NCBI GenBank assembly: GCA_004558525.1
Contig: SFCQ01000001.1
Coordinates: forward strand, 62,001 to 126,000
Length of the DNA stretch: 64,000 nucleotides
Direction of reading: 5' to 3'
Origin: Clostridiales bacterium
Lineage (GTDB): Bacteria; Bacillota; Clostridia; Christensenellales; CAG-138
In this document: positions 42,316 to 50,360 of the stretch, one piece after another
Position numbering within the stretch: position 1 is the stretch's first letter
Layout: each line of letters starts with the position of its first letter
Program-made: the position numbers and the translations under genes
The notes under the pieces: model-generated
The model's input: the letters and a program-made list of their open reading frames with translations, nothing else
The model's database searches: none
Told to the model about the DNA's origin: nothing

Positions 42316-44208
42316 TTATACAGCCTTAAGTATCATGTACATGCTCTGGTTTTTGCTGCCTGAGCTGTCAGCGCAGGTGATTATTACCATAACCTTGTTG
42401 CTGCTGTTGATCGTGCCAAGGGTAGCGCCATAGTACTTGGAATTGCAGTAGCTCATCATGACGTTGAGCCAGTTCTGCAGGTCGGAGCCGGTGAGCCTGG
42501 AGTTCCAGGAAGCGAAGTTCTGGATCTTCTTACGGTCGGAAGCGCTTTTCATGGTCTTGCTGGAAAGCTCGAAGAAACCGACCAGCTTCCAGGTGGAAGC
42601 GCCGTTGTAGTTGATGTTGAACGTATCGGTCTTTGCGCCGGAGCAGGAACGCTTGCAGTATTCGCACTTGTCTTTGCCGAGCCAAGCGTTCTGGACGTGA
42701 TGCAGCTCATGCAGGCCAAGGTTGGTGGTCTGCTTCTTGGCGGACTTTCTCATATTGTGACCGTATATAACGGATATGGGATCGCCTAAATAGCTGAGGG
42801 CATACAGGTAGTTCTTGCTGGAGGAATAAGCGTTGTAGTAGAACTGGCCCTTGCTGTTTATTGCGTTGCAATAGATGTTGTCTTTGATGTTCGTGCCTGC
42901 TACGGCCATTGAGCCCCAGATGTCGCTTGAGGTGCCGGTGTAGTTAGCGTACTTAGCCTGCGCTGAAGCGGACGTGTTGGTGGGGGTCAAGCCGTTGGAG
43001 GAGGGGGTGTTGACGCCGGAGCTGCTGCCGCTGGCGAGCTTTACATAATCGGCAGTGAGATAACCGGTATAACCGTTATACTGCACCTTGTACCAGCCGC
43101 TGAGGGTCTCAAGAATAGTAACGGTAGAGCCCTTGGGGACCTTGTTGCAGCCGCTTACCTTGGCGGACTTGGCGTCCGGCTTGGTACGGAAGTTGATGTT
43201 GCCGGTGGTCACGCCGGTAACGGTAGTAACAGTGCTGTTGCTGCTGTTGGAGCCGGTAGAGCTGCCGCTGCCAAAGAGACCGCTGCCGGTTGAGCTTGAA
43301 CCGCCGAAGCCGGTGCTGCCGCTGCTGGAACCGCTGCCAAAGAGACCGCTGCCGGTTGAGCTTGAACCGCCGAAGCCGGTGCTGCCGCTGCTGGAACCGC
43401 TGCCGAACAGACCGCTGCCGGAGGAACCGCTGCCGAACAGGCCGCCGGAGGTAGTGCCGGAGGAGGTTGAACCGCCGAAGCCGATACCGCCTGAGGCACC
43501 CCAGCCTATGCTGCTGCCGGTGCCGTAACCATAGCCATAACCGGTGCCGTAGCCGGTATTGCCGCCCACAACAACGTTGCCATACTGGCTGCTGCCGGTG
43601 CCGGCCGCAGTGGTGACCCTAACATAATCTGCGCTCATGTAGCCGACATAGCTGCCGTACTGGAGCTTATACCAGCCGTTGTTCCTCGTGGAATCCTCAA
43701 GTATGGTAACCTGGGCATTCTTGGGGAGGGTGGGGCAGCCGGAGACCTTGGCGTAGCTTTTGCCCGGGCCCTGACGGAAGTTGACGTTGCTGGCGGTAAC
43801 TACGCCGGTAGCGTACTGGGACTGGGTCTGGTAAGTGGGAGTAGCGGCAACGATCTTGCCATAGGCATTTACGGTGCCGTTCTTAAGAACTATACCGCTG
43901 CGAAGCTCTACTATAAGGTCGCTGGAGCGCATATAGCCTTCAAACATACCATAGGCTACTCTGCACCACTGAAGGTCGTCAGTGATATCAAAAATGTACA
44001 TCTTGGTGCCGCTAAGCACGAAAGGACTGTGGTTTTCAACGGTGATGGTGGAATAGTTGGTTCCAGGACCCGCGTAAAGGGGGCTGTTGCCATCGGCCTC
44101 GGCAAAGCCTATATAGTACTTAGGCGTATCTGCCATCGTGACCGACATTACGCTGAGTGCCGTTAATGCCGCCATCATCAGCGCAAAGATACGAAGACTT
44201 TTTTTCAT
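42316..44208 (-). CDS. Secreted protein with three SH3 domains, Gly/Ser repeats and a class B sortase-like domain
   Basis: 630 residues. Signal peptide (about 1-26); bacterial SH3 domains at about 30-110, 135-200 (VNFRQGPGKSYAKVSGC) and 335-395 (INFRTKPDAKSAKVSGC), which bind cell wall; between the second and third is a Gly/Ser/Phe-rich linker with 22-residue repeats. The C-terminal 215 residues resemble sortase B: DPISVIYGHNMR (catalytic His) and VMVIITCADSS (catalytic Cys). No Arg follows the Cys, so the usual third catalytic residue is missing. A CEYCKRSC cluster lies between. It may be an altered transpeptidase or an inactive wall-bound relative. Confidence 0.8.
   Translation of the reverse strand: MKKSLRIFALMMAALTALSVMSVTMADTPKYYIGFAEADGNSPLYAGPGTNYSTITVENHSPFVLSGTKMYIFDITDDLQWCRVAYGMFEGYMRSSDLIVELRSGIVLKNGTVNAYGKIVAATPTYQTQSQYATGVVTASNVNFRQGPGKSYAKVSGCPTLPKNAQVTILEDSTRNNGWYKLQYGSYVGYMSADYVRVTTAAGTGSSQYGNVVVGGNTGYGTGYGYGYGTGSSIGWGASGGIGFGGSTSSGTTSGGLFGSGSSGSGLFGSGSSSGSTGFGGSSSTGSGLFGSGSSSGSTGFGGSSSTGSGLFGSGSSTGSNSSNSTVTTVTGVTTGNINFRTKPDAKSAKVSGCNKVPKGSTVTILETLSGWYKVQYNGYTGYLTADYVKLASGSSSGVNTPSSNGLTPTNTSASAQAKYANYTGTSSDIWGSMAVAGTNIKDNIYCNAINSKGQFYYNAYSSSKNYLYALSYLGDPISVIYGHNMRKSAKKQTTNLGLHELHHVQNAWLGKDKCEYCKRSCSGAKTDTFNINYNGASTWKLVGFFELSSKTMKSASDRKKIQNFASWNSRLTGSDLQNWLNVMMSYCNSKYYGATLGTINSSNKVMVIITCADSSGSKNQSMYMILKAV
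43265..43420. repeat. Tandem 66-bp coding repeat
   Basis: Two near-identical 66-base units start at 43271 and 43337, and a diverged third follows from about 43403. They code for 22-residue Gly/Ser units containing LFGSGSSSG and GFGGSSS in the linker of the sortase-like protein. The near identity at DNA level suggests recent duplication or slippage, so length may vary between strains. Confidence 0.85.
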
Positions 44209-44304
44209 CGTAATGATTCCTTTCCTTTTTTCTTTTAGTGATATATGCTATGGCCTCGGCCCGTCGAGCGTTGGCGCATCTCACACGGTCTAATTACGGG
44301 AAGC

Positions 44305-44805
44305 TTACTCCCCGTCGTTATTGCTGTTGCTATCGTCCTTATCGTCGTCCTCATCGTCAAAAACGAAGGCGGAACGCATCTTTTCCTGCTGTTTGCGTAT
44401 CATCTCCTCATCTTTGGCTTTCTGCTCGGCAGCAAGCGCGGCACGGTCGGTCATTACAGCGCTGAACACCATCAGCCCGACAAGGGCCGCGAGCCCCGCC
44501 CACCATAAGACGACTCCAATTACCTGCAAGGTTGCATTTTCATAGCAAAAATATTCGAAAGCCGCATTAGCAAGCACGAGCAGTGCGCCAAGCCCCGCTA
44601 TAAGCCGCATATACAGGTTGAACTTTTTACGTTCAATCTTGATATGCTTGTTTTCGAGTATCTTGCCCTTGCCAAGCGCTGCCACATAAAGGAGGTAGAG
44701 AACTATAATCAACTTGAATATTGGGATATAGTTCAGCGTACCGTCGTTCGCGGTCAGGTTGGGATTGGTCTCCATGGCTAATTTAACCAGATCTAAGCCT
44801 TTCAT
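44305..44805 (-). CDS. Unknown membrane protein with acidic tail
   Basis: 166 residues: a hydrophobic segment at about 27-47, two more at about 68-85 and 92-118, then a helical charged stretch (AALAAEQKAKDEEMIRKQQEKMR) and a C-terminus of Asp, Glu, Ser and Asn. The cytoplasmic end is therefore strongly acidic. RBS GGAGAAAG. It stands between the sortase-like gene and cysS on the same strand. No family recognised. Confidence 0.7.
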   Translation of the reverse strand: MKGLDLVKLAMETNPNLTANDGTLNYIPIFKLIIVLYLLYVAALGKGKILENKHIKIERKKFNLYMRLIAGLGALLVLANAAFEYFCYENATLQVIGVVLWWAGLAALVGLMVFSAVMTDRAALAAEQKAKDEEMIRKQQEKMRSAFVFDDEDDDKDDSNSNNDGE

Positions 44806-44897
44806 TCACACTTTCTCCATTTCCATTGAATATAATACCAATTAAGGCGGCAGTTATAAATAGCATACCGCCAATGTTCAAAGATTGTTAACGCAAT

Positions 44898-46295
44898 TTA
44901 GAGCTTCTTAAGCTTTGCGCCTTCCTTGGAGTCCTCAACCGCAAAGCCCATCGCCTTGAGCGCCTCCCTTATTTCGTCCGCACGCGCCCAGTTCTTTTCG
45001 GCTCTCGCCCTGGTGCGTTCTTCAAGCAGCTTAAGCGCCTCTTCGGGGAAGTCGTCAGCCTTTTTATGCTGCAATATGCCAAATACGCCGCACATATCGT
45101 CAAAGAGCGACTTAGCATGCTTAAGCGCTTCCTCGCCGCGCTTTTCGGTTACGAAGGTGTTGAGCGCGCGCATGTAGTCGAACATCACGCCCAGCGCGTC
45201 CGCTGTGTTGAGGTCGTCGTCCATAGCCTCTTCCCACTTTTTGCGCAGCTCGTTTGCCTGCCCGATAAACGGCTTGTCGGCCGCTGTAGCTTCTTTGGCG
45301 GGGCTCTTCATCGCATCGTTAAGCCTTTCGCCCGCCGTGCGTATGCGGTTTAGCGCGGCGTCCGCCTGCTCAACAAGCTCGCGTGAGAAGTTGACGGGAT
45401 TCCTGTACTGCGCGCTGAGCAGGAATAGCCTTACGGCTTCAAGGTCGAACTGGCTGGATATATCCCTGACCAGCATAAAGTTGCCAAGGCTCTTTGACAT
45501 CTTTTGATTGTTTACGTTTATGTAGCCATTGTGCAGCCAATAGCGCGCAAAGGGCTTGCCTGTTGCGGCCTCGCTTTGCGCTATCTCATTTTCGTGATGC
45601 GGGAATATAAGATCCTGCCCGCCGGCATGCACGTCAAAGGATTCGCCAAGTATGCTCATGCTCATGGCGCTGCATTCTATGTGCCAGCCCGGCCTTCCCT
45701 TGCCCCAGGGCGTATCCCAGCTCGGCTCGCCGGGCTTTGCGCCCTTCCATATGGCAAAATCGAGGGGATCCTTCTTCTGCTCGGTCGGGTCTATCCTTGC
45801 GCCGCTTTCAAGGCTGTCTATGCTCTGGCCGGAAAGCTTGCCGTAGCCGGGAAAGCTCCTTACGGAAAAATACACGTCGCCATTGTCGGCAGGGTAAGCA
45901 TGGCCCATATCTATAAGCTTTTGCACAAGCTTTATTATGTCGTCGATATGCTCGGTAGCCCTCGGGTTGCATGCGGCTCTTTCGGCGCCAAGCCCGTCGG
46001 CATCGGTATAGTATTCTTTTATGTACTTTTCAGCAAGCGCGGGAACGGTGGTGTTCTCCTCATTGGCTCTTCTTATCAGCTTGTCGTCTATATCGGTAAA
46101 GTTGGATACAAATTCAACCTTGTAGCCCCTGTATTCAAGGTAGCGGCGCATCGTATCGAACACCACAAGCGGCCTTGCGTTGCCTATGTGTATAAAGTTA
46201 TATACGGTAGGCCCGCATACATACATTTTTATTACGCCCGGGGTCATCGGCACAAGCTCCTCCTTGCGCCGCGTCATCGTGTTATATACATACAT
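44898..46295 (-). CDS. Cysteinyl-tRNA synthetase
   Basis: Charges tRNA-Cys. 465 residues, class I: HIGH-type motif FIHIGNARP (about residue 34), KMSKSLGNF (about 270), zinc ligands in YVCGPTVYN, GWHIECSAMS and HHENEIAQSEA. C-terminal DALR domain (DDDLNTADALGVMFDYM). The leader is only about 57 bases after the upstream gene, too short for a T-box. Confidence 0.97.
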   Translation of the reverse strand: MYVYNTMTRRKEELVPMTPGVIKMYVCGPTVYNFIHIGNARPLVVFDTMRRYLEYRGYKVEFVSNFTDIDDKLIRRANEENTTVPALAEKYIKEYYTDADGLGAERAACNPRATEHIDDIIKLVQKLIDMGHAYPADNGDVYFSVRSFPGYGKLSGQSIDSLESGARIDPTEQKKDPLDFAIWKGAKPGEPSWDTPWGKGRPGWHIECSAMSMSILGESFDVHAGGQDLIFPHHENEIAQSEAATGKPFARYWLHNGYINVNNQKMSKSLGNFMLVRDISSQFDLEAVRLFLLSAQYRNPVNFSRELVEQADAALNRIRTAGERLNDAMKSPAKEATAADKPFIGQANELRKKWEEAMDDDLNTADALGVMFDYMRALNTFVTEKRGEEALKHAKSLFDDMCGVFGILQHKKADDFPEEALKLLEERTRARAEKNWARADEIREALKAMGFAVEDSKEGAKLKKL

Positions 46296-46352
46296 ATATC
46301 CGTTTCTCCTTATAGAATAAAACTTAATTAAATTATTAAAGCTATTGAACCG

Positions 46353-47723
46353 TTATTCATGCTCTGCCATGTAGCGCTGCGCTATAAGCTTTGCGGCAGG
46401 TATGTTAAGCTCGTCATGCGCGTCAAGCTGGTAATCAACCGATGCGTTCCTTATCCAGCCCAAGTCAGCCTGCAAGTAGGGCGCCTGCGCCTCAACAAGC
46501 TCCTTAACGGTATTAACAAAAGCATCAAGCTCCAGCTTATCCATAGCTATTTTTACCACAAACTCCTCCATGCCGGAGGCGCTTGTGCCGGTCGCGACGG
46601 GCAGCACATTATCCGGCAGCCCGCCGCCGGTACAGGCGCACAGCAACGGGCTCCACAGCGGAGAATAAGCGTCCGCATTTTCAATGAGCAGCATGAACCT
46701 CAGCGGCTGTGCGCTCAGCCTTTCAAAAAGTCTGTGCACATCAGCGCCCGCCATAGGCTCTATTATTACTGCCCTAAGCTCAGGAAATTCATCTGCCATG
46801 CTTAATGCAAGCTCAGTTTTACCTATGGCCTTAGGCCCGTGTATAAGCACGGGCAGCGGCCTTGAGCCGCGCATGAACGCGATAATTCGCTCGCCTAAAG
46901 CCTGCTTGGCATTATCCTGTACGCTCAGGGCAACGGCCTCATGCCTTGCGGCCGCCAAGCCGAGAGTACCGCCCGCGCACTTAAGCAGCCTTGTCTTTAG
47001 GAATATGCCCGAGCCTGACGAGGCGAACAGGTTGAAAAGATCCTCGGCCATTCCGCGCCAATCGGGCGATTCCATGAGCCTTATGTATATCTCCTCAAGC
47101 ACCTCGTCCGCGGCGTATTCGCCCCTCGGCTCCTTTTCGCCATAGCTCCAGCTCAGCCACTCGCTTTCGCTTGGCGGCGGCAGCGGGGCGGCAGCGTCCC
47201 CGGGCAGCGGCACGTCCTTTTGCTGAGGCTTCGGCCTCGGCTCGGTGCCGGTCCATGCGGCGGAGGACATGACGGATATATCGTCCCTTGCATAGCGGGA
47301 CTTCGCCTGAAGCTCGCGGTATCTTTCGGCGCACATTCTGTATATGTCGTGCCAATCAAGGCTTGCAAGCTCGCCAAGCGCGGCAAGGTCGCTGCGGAAG
47401 GACATAAGCAGCGCCTCGTCAAGCTCGCCCCTTGCGGAGCTTTTTGCAAACGCATGCTCCCTTTCGACCGCAAGCCATATAAGATGATCCATAAACATAT
47501 CGCCGCTAACCCTGCGAGCAGGTGAGAGCAGAAGCCTCCTTGCGCAGTCGTGATATAGCTTATATGCGCCCATGCAGTCGCCCGCTATTATTGCAAACGC
47601 GGCGTCTTTGATAAGGGAAAGCGCGTTGGGCTCCTTCTCCTCATTCAAAAGCGTGATGTGTGATATCAGCGATATTATCTTGGCCGCGCCGTCCCGCGGC
47701 AGGCAATCACGGAAGGACCGCAT
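46353..47723 (-). CDS. DUF815-type AAA+ ATPase
   Basis: 456 residues. The N-terminal 230 residues are helical with a Pro-rich linker (about 165-190). The C-terminal half matches the DUF815 ATPase pattern: Walker A GPKAIGKTE (about residue 298), sensor/Walker B region RFMLLIENADAY and GGLPDNVLPVATGTS. The Walker A and B are unorthodox (Ala before Ile-Gly-Lys; Glu-Asn in place of Asp-Asp), so ATPase activity is uncertain. Upstream of cysS on the same strand. Function unknown. Confidence 0.7.
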   Translation of the reverse strand: MRSFRDCLPRDGAAKIISLISHITLLNEEKEPNALSLIKDAAFAIIAGDCMGAYKLYHDCARRLLLSPARRVSGDMFMDHLIWLAVEREHAFAKSSARGELDEALLMSFRSDLAALGELASLDWHDIYRMCAERYRELQAKSRYARDDISVMSSAAWTGTEPRPKPQQKDVPLPGDAAAPLPPPSESEWLSWSYGEKEPRGEYAADEVLEEIYIRLMESPDWRGMAEDLFNLFASSGSGIFLKTRLLKCAGGTLGLAAARHEAVALSVQDNAKQALGERIIAFMRGSRPLPVLIHGPKAIGKTELALSMADEFPELRAVIIEPMAGADVHRLFERLSAQPLRFMLLIENADAYSPLWSPLLCACTGGGLPDNVLPVATGTSASGMEEFVVKIAMDKLELDAFVNTVKELVEAQAPYLQADLGWIRNASVDYQLDAHDELNIPAAKLIAQRYMAEHE

Positions 47724-47878
47724 AATACACCCCTCTGTCAGGCGGCAAAACGCCTATTATCTTATATATGATACCACATTAGTTTTGTTTTGGCATCACA
47801 TACGCCCAAATATTCGAAAATTTCATTAACAATGCATTAACTGCCCCGTTTTTGCAACCTTTATAAGCCCGCTTATGT

Positions 47879-47884
47879 TATAAT
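47879..47884 (+). promoter_or_regulatory. Extended -10 promoter of the lipoprotein gene
   Basis: TATAAT preceded by TGT (47876-47878), about 60 bases before the ATG. The best -35 (TTGCAA, 47852) has a long 21-base spacer, so the extended -10 probably matters. Confidence 0.5.
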
Positions 47885-47946
47885 ACATGAAGAAGAAAAA
47901 CACCTCGGACTATTCAGCCTGAGGGCGAAAGGACGGTACTTTATAT

Positions 47947-49332
47947 ATGAACATAAAAAGGCTTTGCGCTATGGCTATGGCGCTTATGCTCTTATGCTGC
48001 GGCTGCACGCTGAACGTTTTACGGCCGAGCGGCGAACTTGCGACTAACGTTCCAAACCCCATAGTCAATGTGGATTCGGCAGAAGCTTTTGCAGGCACGG
48101 GCGTTAGCATAGACGCGCCCGTTGACGCAGGCGATGTGAGCTATTCCATAATAGACGGTACTCTGGCCCAGGTGAGCTTTACATATGACTCGCTTGAGTA
48201 CATATACAGGGCTTCAGCCTCAGCAACGGATATCGATGGCATATACTACAATAAAAAGGCCGAATACGTGCTTAGCGTTATATGCGACGGCTTTAATGTT
48301 GACGCCACCATCTATTCCGCCGAAGGACACGGCATGCTCGCTTTGTGGGAGCATGACGGCATAAGCTATTCGCTTTGGCATGAGGGCGAGGTGAGCGACG
48401 AGGCGCTTCAGGCTGCTGTGCTTGGCGTGATGGGCAGGAGCTTCCAGGGAGTGCAGGCGGACAGCAGCGCAAGCCCAATAGATTTTGCCGAGAGCAAGCA
48501 GTGCGAGGCTGACCTTGATGGCGACGGTTTTGCCGAAAGGATAAGCTATGAGACAGTAAGCGGCGAGCCTATGGGCATGCTTGATTACTGCCTTCTCAGC
48601 ATAACGGGGGCCGACGGCAATGAGCATAAGGCCAAGCTTGACGCACAGTGGCTTGACACGGCGCTTTGCTATGATTACGATGCCGACGGCCGCATAGAGA
48701 TATTCTTGAGCGGGGACGTGATGAGCGACGATTATGTAAGCTGGGTGCTGCGCTTTGACGGCAAGGAGCTTATCGCCGCAGAATCGGCCATCCCTGCAGA
48801 GCCTGATACGGAAGCTGGCGGCAAGGATAAAAACACAGAGGGCGTTAACGCTTCCGAGCCCGAGGCCGTTACGACCCTGCAGCCGAGCTTTAGGGGTACT
48901 ATAACGCGCGTCAACGACAATTCCCTGATCGTTACCTGCATAATAGACATACTCGGAACGCGCGCGGGAACGACCACGTTCCTTCCCGCAAGCGACAGGT
49001 TTGCCTTTGACAAGGACCCAGGCACCGCATGGAGCTTTTATTTTGACGCTTCAAACGAAGAGGATTGGCAGTATATAGCGATAGAAACCTCCGCCGAGTT
49101 CCCCGTGCGCATGGACGGCACAAGCGAAGATGCGACCCTGCCTATTGGCACGAGAATAGGCATAACCGAAATGAACAAAAATGGCGAGGAATACATATGC
49201 CGCTTCATAACCCGCTCCGGCGAGGAGGGTGCGATAACTTTGACCTTCTCCGATAAGGAGGACGATTGGGGCTATCTGATAAACGGCGTTAAGGAAGAGG
49301 ATTGCTTCACGCAGCTGCGTTATGCGGGTTGA
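47947..49332 (+). CDS. Lipoprotein of unknown function
   Basis: 461 residues with lipobox LLCCGC (Cys19). Two acidic loops, ADLDGDGFAER (about 195-205) and DYDADGRIEI (about 235-245), look like calcium-binding FG-GAP/EF-type repeats. A Glu/Thr-rich linker (about 285-310) separates a C-terminal beta domain (FRGTITRVNDNSLIVTCII). Extracellular, membrane-anchored. No specific family recognised. Confidence 0.75.
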   Translation: MNIKRLCAMAMALMLLCCGCTLNVLRPSGELATNVPNPIVNVDSAEAFAGTGVSIDAPVDAGDVSYSIIDGTLAQVSFTYDSLEYIYRASASATDIDGIYYNKKAEYVLSVICDGFNVDATIYSAEGHGMLALWEHDGISYSLWHEGEVSDEALQAAVLGVMGRSFQGVQADSSASPIDFAESKQCEADLDGDGFAERISYETVSGEPMGMLDYCLLSITGADGNEHKAKLDAQWLDTALCYDYDADGRIEIFLSGDVMSDDYVSWVLRFDGKELIAAESAIPAEPDTEAGGKDKNTEGVNASEPEAVTTLQPSFRGTITRVNDNSLIVTCIIDILGTRAGTTTFLPASDRFAFDKDPGTAWSFYFDASNEEDWQYIAIETSAEFPVRMDGTSEDATLPIGTRIGITEMNKNGEEYICRFITRSGEEGAITLTFSDKEDDWGYLINGVKEEDCFTQLRYAG

Positions 49333-49338
49333 GACTTA

Positions 49339-49554
49339 GAGAGCGTCGAAAAAGCGGCGACCAGCCACTTTTTTGACACTCTGAGAGCTGTTCATAGCGA
49401 ACGGCTCTCAGTCTGTCAAAAAAGCCCGGGGTTGATAAGGGGCCGCAGCCCCTTATGTTCAATCCGGCTCTGACGACATGTGCGTCAGAACGGATGAAAA
49501 CCCAGAGGTTTTCGTACTTTGCGCTGAGAGCCGTTCATAGCGAACGGCTCTTTT
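49339..49554. repeat. Hairpin-array repeat (family B, rearranged copy) with two terminator hairpins
   Basis: Order: the right end of the element (GCGGC/GCC, then TTTTTTGACACTCTGAG), terminator hairpin GAGAGCTGTTCATAGCGAAC (49383 on), then the left end CTCAGTCTGTCAAAAAA, modules GGGGCC/GGCCCC-like, CTGAC/GTCAG and AAAACC/GGTTTT, and a second copy of the hairpin with TTTT at 49526-49554. The GGTTTTGCC and AAAAAGTGGC modules are missing after the second part. The arrangement suggests a tandem unit made of element plus terminator. Confidence 0.7.
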
Positions 49555-49580
49555 CTGTAATACCATAATTGCGCCGGCTT

Positions 49581-50282
49581 TTATCCGCAGTAATATGGGC
49601 AAGCTTTTTTTATGCATTGCTTGTTTTCGGCGGAAAAGGTGCATTTAATCCCTTGAGGCATATCGAGTTCAACGCCGAGCGACTCGCGGAACACACCGGC
49701 CGCGGCTATGACTGCCGTAAACGAATCGCGCTTGCAGCAGCGCGGCCCGCCAAGCCTGCCTATCGCGTCAAGCGCCCTTGCCGTGGCCATGTTTGCAAGG
49801 CCCCAGGTTTTGCCGCTTAAGGGCGTGGTTTCTGTTATTATGCTTACGCACATGCCAACGCTTACCGCCGCGCCGCAGCAGCCCCAAAACCCGCATGAGC
49901 CGCCCGGGTATCTTGAGCCGCGCTTCTTCATTTCCTCAAGCGCCTTGTCAAGCTCTATCTTGCCGCCGAAGTTTTTGTATGCCGTAATCAGCGCCGCGCC
50001 CACCATTATGTGATGCTCAGGCCCGTGCATATGGATATACGGATTGTTCATCATGTCCATCAGCATGGCGACAGGGTCTTTTTTCTGCGATGCGCTGCAG
50101 TAGCCGATTATACCCTCTATTCCTTTTTTTGCATGGCAGGCGTCGCAAACATAATGCCCGCTTTGGCATTTGGCGTAGCTTGGCTCCTCCTTGCCGCAGA
50201 AGCTGCACTTCATAGGCTCGGCTTCGTTAAGATAAACAAGCGGTTCCCCGCACACAAGGCATGCGCCTTTTGCTCTTTGCAT
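49581..50282 (-). CDS. DUF5714 family protein (cysteine-rich)
   Basis: 233 residues. The N-terminus has a double zinc-ribbon pattern (CLVCGEPL...MKCSFCGKE and CQSGHYVCDACH). The middle holds HMHGPEHHIMVGAALITAYKNFGGKI and a Cys-rich SCGFWGCCGAAVSVG; the end is CIKKACPYYCG. Family members are common in anaerobic Firmicutes and archaea; several are annotated as methyltransferase-associated, but no function is established. Confidence 0.85.
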   Translation of the reverse strand: MQRAKGACLVCGEPLVYLNEAEPMKCSFCGKEEPSYAKCQSGHYVCDACHAKKGIEGIIGYCSASQKKDPVAMLMDMMNNPYIHMHGPEHHIMVGAALITAYKNFGGKIELDKALEEMKKRGSRYPGGSCGFWGCCGAAVSVGMCVSIITETTPLSGKTWGLANMATARALDAIGRLGGPRCCKRDSFTAVIAAAGVFRESLGVELDMPQGIKCTFSAENKQCIKKACPYYCG

Positions 50283-50360
50283 AGCGGTTGCTCCTTATAT
50301 GTTTTTACCAAGTATAAGTATATTAAAAATGCCGTGCAATGACAAGCAAAAAACCTACGC

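Noticed and set aside
43265..43420. CRISPR-like repeats
   Set aside because: The repeats are tandem, in frame and without spacers; they code for a Gly/Ser linker.
46296..46352. T-box leader for cysS
   Set aside because: The gap is only 57 bases and lacks T-box motifs or a terminator.
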